Source: JBBQNJ01 sp038329845 (lineage in GTDB: Bacteria > Planctomycetota > Phycisphaerae > Tepidisphaerales > Tepidisphaeraceae). From it: DNA of 24,964 bases. Shown piece by piece: positions 22,313-24,964 of this stretch (position 1 is its first letter; each line of letters opens with the position of its first letter). The translations under genes and the position numbers were made by a program. The notes beneath the pieces were generated by a model that had not been told where the DNA came from, did not search any database, and saw only the letters and a program-made list of their open reading frames with translations. The DNA lies in assembly GCA_038329845.1 (NCBI GenBank), contig JBBQNJ010000074.1, positions 1 through 24,964 on the forward strand. Direction: 5' to 3'.

Positions 22313-24004
22313 ATGTCACGTTGCAACGGAGCTGAACTGATCGTCCGGCTGCTCGAACGCCAGGGCGTGCGGATTGTCTCGGGCATTCCCGGCGGTGCGA
22401 ACCTGCCGATGTATGATGCGCTGTCCAAGAGCCGCCGGATCCGCCATATCCTCGCCCGCCATGAACAGGGCGCGGGATTTATCGCGCAAGGCATGGCCCG
22501 GGTGACGGGAGCGCCGGGGGTCTGTCTGGCCACCTCCGGACCCGGGGCGACCAACATTCTCACCGCCATCGCCGATGCCAAGCTCGATTCGATTCCCCTG
22601 GTCTGCATCACTGGACAAGTCGCCCAGTCGCTGATCGGAACCGATGCGTTTCAGGAAGTGGACACCTACGGGATGACCCTGCCCTGCACCAAGCATAATT
22701 TCCTCGTCCGCTCGGCCGAGGAACTGCTCGAGGCGATCCCCGCGGCGTTCCAAATCGCCTCCTCCGGGCGGCGCGGGCCGGTGGTGGTGGATGTGCCCAA
22801 GGACGTGCAGATGGCGTCGATCGACGTGAAATCGTGGCCGGCGCCCGGGGTGCGCGATCCCGAGCCGGCGCTGGACGCCGACGCCATCGCCCGCGCCGCA
22901 AAGATGATCGACCAGGCCCGCCGCCCGATTCTCTACCTGGGCGGCGGGGTGATCGCCGCCGAGGGCTCGGCACAGGCCGTGGCGTTGGCCGAGCGGGCCG
23001 GACTGCCTGCCGTGATGACGTTGATGGCGCTGGGCGCCATGCCGGTCGAGCACCCGCTGAACCTGGGGATGCTGGGGATGCACGCGGCCCGATCGACGAA
23101 CATGGCGATGGAGCGGTGCGATCTGCTCATCGCCGCCGGTGCCCGCTTCGACGACCGCGCCACCGGGCAGGTGGCCCGGTTCTGCCCGGGCGCCAAGATC
23201 ATCCACATCGACATCGATCCCAGCGAGATGTCGAAGATCAAATCGGCCCACGTCGCCATCGCCGGCGACGTCGCCGAGGCCCTCGAGGCGCTGGTCGCTG
23301 CGGTGAAGCCGGCGAGCCGGGGCGAGTGGGTCGAATCGGTTCAGACGCTGCGCCGTGAACACGGATTGTCGATGCCCGGCGCGGAGGATCCGCGAACGCC
23401 GTACGGGCTGATCGTGCAGACCGCCGCGATGCTCGACGAGCAGGCGATCATCGCCACGGATGTTGGACAACACCAGATGTGGACGGCCCAGGCCTACCCG
23501 TTCCGGCGCCCTCGCCACTGGCTGACCAGCGGCGGCCTGGGAACCATGGGGTTCGGGCTGCCCGCCGCGATCGGCGCGGCCCTGGCGTGCCCCGACCGCG
23601 ACGTGGTCTGCTTTTCCGGCGATGGAAGCCTGCTGATGAACATCCAGGAACTGGCCACCGCCGCCGAGGAGAATCTGAACCTGAAGGTCATCCTGTTCAA
23701 CAATAATTCGCTGGGGCTGGTCCATCAGCAACAGGACCTTTTCTACGGCGGGCGCATCTTCGCCGCCGATTACCGCGCGAGCGTGGACTTCGTGAAGATC
23801 GCCGAAGGATTCGGGGTGCGGGCCTTTGATCTGGGCACCAGCCCTGACCCGCTGGCGACGCTGGCGGCGGCGATCAGCCACCGCGGGCCGTGCCTGGTCA
23901 ATGCCCCGATCGACCCATCGGAGAAAGTCTTCCCGATGGTTCCGCCCGGCGCGGCCAACATCGACATGATCGACTCTGCGCCCCTGGCGGGCGCGGCGAG
24001 ATAA
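22313..24004 (+). CDS. ilvB: Acetolactate synthase (AHAS I type) large subunit
   Basis: This 563-residue ThDP enzyme condenses two pyruvates to 2-acetolactate (valine/leucine) or pyruvate plus 2-ketobutyrate (isoleucine). The catalytic Glu is E51 (RHEQGAGF). The ThDP/Mg motif is G436-D437-G438-S through NN (GDGSLLMNIQELATAAEENL). The C-terminus EKVFPMVPPGAAN closely resembles E. coli AHAS I. At the position of Trp464 of AHAS II it has Gln473 (LVHQQQ), as AHAS I does; in E. coli this residue class goes with loss of preference for 2-ketobutyrate. AAAGGAG at 22296-22302 supports ATG 22313, not the upstream 22217. It is controlled by the attenuator at 22131-22238. The small subunit follows after 37 nt. 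Confidence 0.95.
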   Translation: MSRCNGAELIVRLLERQGVRIVSGIPGGANLPMYDALSKSRRIRHILARHEQGAGFIAQGMARVTGAPGVCLATSGPGATNILTAIADAKLDSIPLVCITGQVAQSLIGTDAFQEVDTYGMTLPCTKHNFLVRSAEELLEAIPAAFQIASSGRRGPVVVDVPKDVQMASIDVKSWPAPGVRDPEPALDADAIARAAKMIDQARRPILYLGGGVIAAEGSAQAVALAERAGLPAVMTLMALGAMPVEHPLNLGMLGMHAARSTNMAMERCDLLIAAGARFDDRATGQVARFCPGAKIIHIDIDPSEMSKIKSAHVAIAGDVAEALEALVAAVKPASRGEWVESVQTLRREHGLSMPGAEDPRTPYGLIVQTAAMLDEQAIIATDVGQHQMWTAQAYPFRRPRHWLTSGGLGTMGFGLPAAIGAALACPDRDVVCFSGDGSLLMNIQELATAAEENLNLKVILFNNNSLGLVHQQQDLFYGGRIFAADYRASVDFVKIAEGFGVRAFDLGTSPDPLATLAAAISHRGPCLVNAPIDPSEKVFPMVPPGAANIDMIDSAPLAGAAR

Positions 24005-24041
24005 ACACAGATCAACAACCATTCTCAAGGTAAGGTAAACC

Positions 24042-24419
24042 ATGCAAACTGAAATCGAATCCGACCCGATGATCGAAGCACCCGATGGCTCCTGCGCGGT
24101 GCTGGAGGTGACCGTCAACAACCACCCCGGCGTCATGTCGCACGTCTGCGGACTGTTCAGCCGGCGGTCGTTCAACCTGGAAGGGATTCTCTGCATGCCG
24201 CTTGGCGATGGACGCCACAGCCGCATGTGGCTGCGAGTGGCCGAGGGCGAGCGGCTCGAGCAGGTGATCCGCCAAGTGACGAAGCTGCACGATGTGACGC
24301 AGGTTCGCCGCCACCTCGCCGACCACGCCGTCTTCGAGCGATTGGAGGAATTCTTCACCCCCCACGCGCCATCGCTCCGCGATCCAGCCCCGCTGGCGGA
24401 CAATCCGCAGGAAGCCTGA
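24042..24419 (+). CDS. ilvN: Acetolactate synthase regulatory subunit (AHAS I type)
   Basis: This 125-residue ACT-domain protein binds valine and feedback-inhibits, and also stimulates, the large subunit. The segment LEVTVNNHPGVMSHVCGLFSRRSFNLEGILCMPLGDG is very close to E. coli IlvN, with the N-H-P-G-V-M loop that holds the Val site. The N-terminal 16 residues and C-terminal 20 residues (Pro/Ala/Asp-rich) are longer than the 96-residue E. coli protein. AAGGTAAGG at 24029-24037 precedes the ATG. No clear terminator follows; 24420-24528 holds only two GGCCGCACTCG direct repeats (24488, 24512). Confidence 0.93.
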   Translation: MQTEIESDPMIEAPDGSCAVLEVTVNNHPGVMSHVCGLFSRRSFNLEGILCMPLGDGRHSRMWLRVAEGERLEQVIRQVTKLHDVTQVRRHLADHAVFERLEEFFTPHAPSLRDPAPLADNPQEA

Positions 24420-24528
24420 ACGGATTGACGCATCGCCGGCGGAGATACGCGAGAAGTCTGGCAAGCAAGGATAGCCGTTCGGTTCGAGGCCGCACTCGGA
24501 GACGCCGCCGGGGCCGCACTCGAAACAC

Positions 24529-24713
24529 TCGGGGACGCTCCTTCCCAACCCGTGTAATCGAATTCTTTACATCACAATTATGTCGCTTCTCCCAGCCGCA
24601 AAATCAGCCATTTCGCCTTTTTTCGAGCAAACTCACAATCAACGGCATTGAATATGTGACAGAATTACAATTTAACCCTAGGATATAAATCAGGTTACAA
24701 GGAGCGTCCCCGA
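24529..24713. mobile_element. Putative 185-bp MITE-like element with 15-bp perfect inverted ends
   Basis: TCGGGGACGCTCCTT (24529-24543) and its exact reverse complement (24699-24713) bound an interior much richer in A and T than the flanks (for example around 24550-24695). The interior has no convincing gene. No target-site duplication is obvious at the edges. The size and ends suggest a non-autonomous transposable element or a REP-like mobile unit. A larger element using the same ends elsewhere in the genome would support this. Confidence 0.5.
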
Positions 24714-24782
24714 TTTTGCCTCCTGAGAAGCGCGGCGCGCTGGCCAAGATCGCCCAGACGCCGATCAGCGAGCTCTTGTCAG

Positions 24783-24964
24783 TCAATCGTGATATCCAGG
24801 CACTGGCTCCGGATTTACGCCGTGAAAACCTCGGCCAATATAGAATGATTCGTCACCGGTTGGGACAACTGCGTCAAGATTGAGGATGCGATCCCATGGG
24901 TACTCAGCGGTCCCGTCGAGCAGCACCGTACGGCCACGGAGCTTCGGATCGGAAAGGTCGGTTT
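24783..24964 (-). CDS. Possible C-terminal end of an unknown leftward gene (partial)
   Basis: The minus strand is open from the window edge to TGA at 24785-24783, giving 59 residues with mixed, protein-like composition (LRGRTVLLDGTAEYPWD, then GDESFYIGRGFHGVNPEPV). I do not recognise the family. The plus strand also has an open frame here (from TTG 24716 to a TGA at 24881-24883), so one of the two must be a shadow. Codon third-position GC is unremarkable for both. Low confidence. Confidence 0.3.
   Translation of the reverse strand, partial: TDLSDPKLRGRTVLLDGTAEYPWDRILNLDAVVPTGDESFYIGRGFHGVNPEPVPGYHD

Noticed and set aside
21865..22611. Upstream extension of the fic frame on the minus strand to 22611
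   Set aside because: The extension crosses the direct repeats and the ilv promoter, leader and terminator; the Fic N-terminal domain and GGGAG support the start at 21864.
22316..24433. 705-codon open frame on the minus strand
   Set aside because: Antisense to ilvBN, whose identity is certain; high-GC codon bias leaves the opposite strand open.

Overview
The window looks like a chromosomal piece of a GC-rich planctomycete, probably near the Phycisphaerae or Tepidisphaerales. The evidence is a giant secreted protein whose N-terminus carries an LEPR-XLL-like motif (LESRTLL), paired VIT/VWA proteins, a fused LpxC-FabZ, and a zinc-ribbon/DUF4190-type protein. The assignment is from protein style only; there is no rRNA in the window and I saw no tRNA.

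Layout. Positions 1-55 hold the start of a leftward IS630-type transposase. 285-3467 encodes a multidomain surface protein, followed by a strong hairpin. 3791-7252 is a two-gene unit (VIT-VWA protein, then a second VWA protein) behind a good ECF-sigma promoter match. 7253-8169 is low in genes: two arrays of short degenerate repeats flank one small membrane protein. 8170-9947 is a coupled pair, a HAD phosphatase and RlmN. 10170-17516 is the most interesting block: LpxC-FabZ fusion, LpxA, an ACP-dehydratase fusion, a LolA-like carrier, an LpxL/HtrB-like acyltransferase with a hexapeptide-repeat N-terminus, and a 788-residue fusion of a ketosynthase with a catalytically dead ketosynthase (chain-length-factor-like). 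17627-18436 is a zinc-ribbon membrane protein. 18534-19105 is a PemK/MazF toxin-antitoxin pair. On the minus strand follow a divergent ammonium transporter (19176-20402) and a class II Fic protein (20656-21864), separated by an 88-nt multi-arm palindrome. 22074-24419 is an ilvBN operon of the enterobacterial AHAS I type, preceded by a classical attenuator with a 16-codon Val/Leu-rich leader peptide. A 185-bp MITE-like element with perfect 15-bp inverted ends and a partial leftward ORF close the window.

How the genes fit together. LpxC, FabZ and LpxA are early lipid A and fatty-acid steps. Downstream, the ACP-DH, KS-CLF, LolA-like and LPLAT genes resemble the core set of aryl-polyene/flexirubin-type clusters. 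The gene order suggests that one locus makes a special acyl chain and delivers it to an outer-membrane lipid. No ketoreductase, starter ligase, exporter, LpxD or LpxB is present here, so the product is inferred, not shown. The ilvBN attenuator ties branched-chain amino-acid synthesis to Val/Leu supply. All functional calls come from reading motifs by eye; no database search was run.
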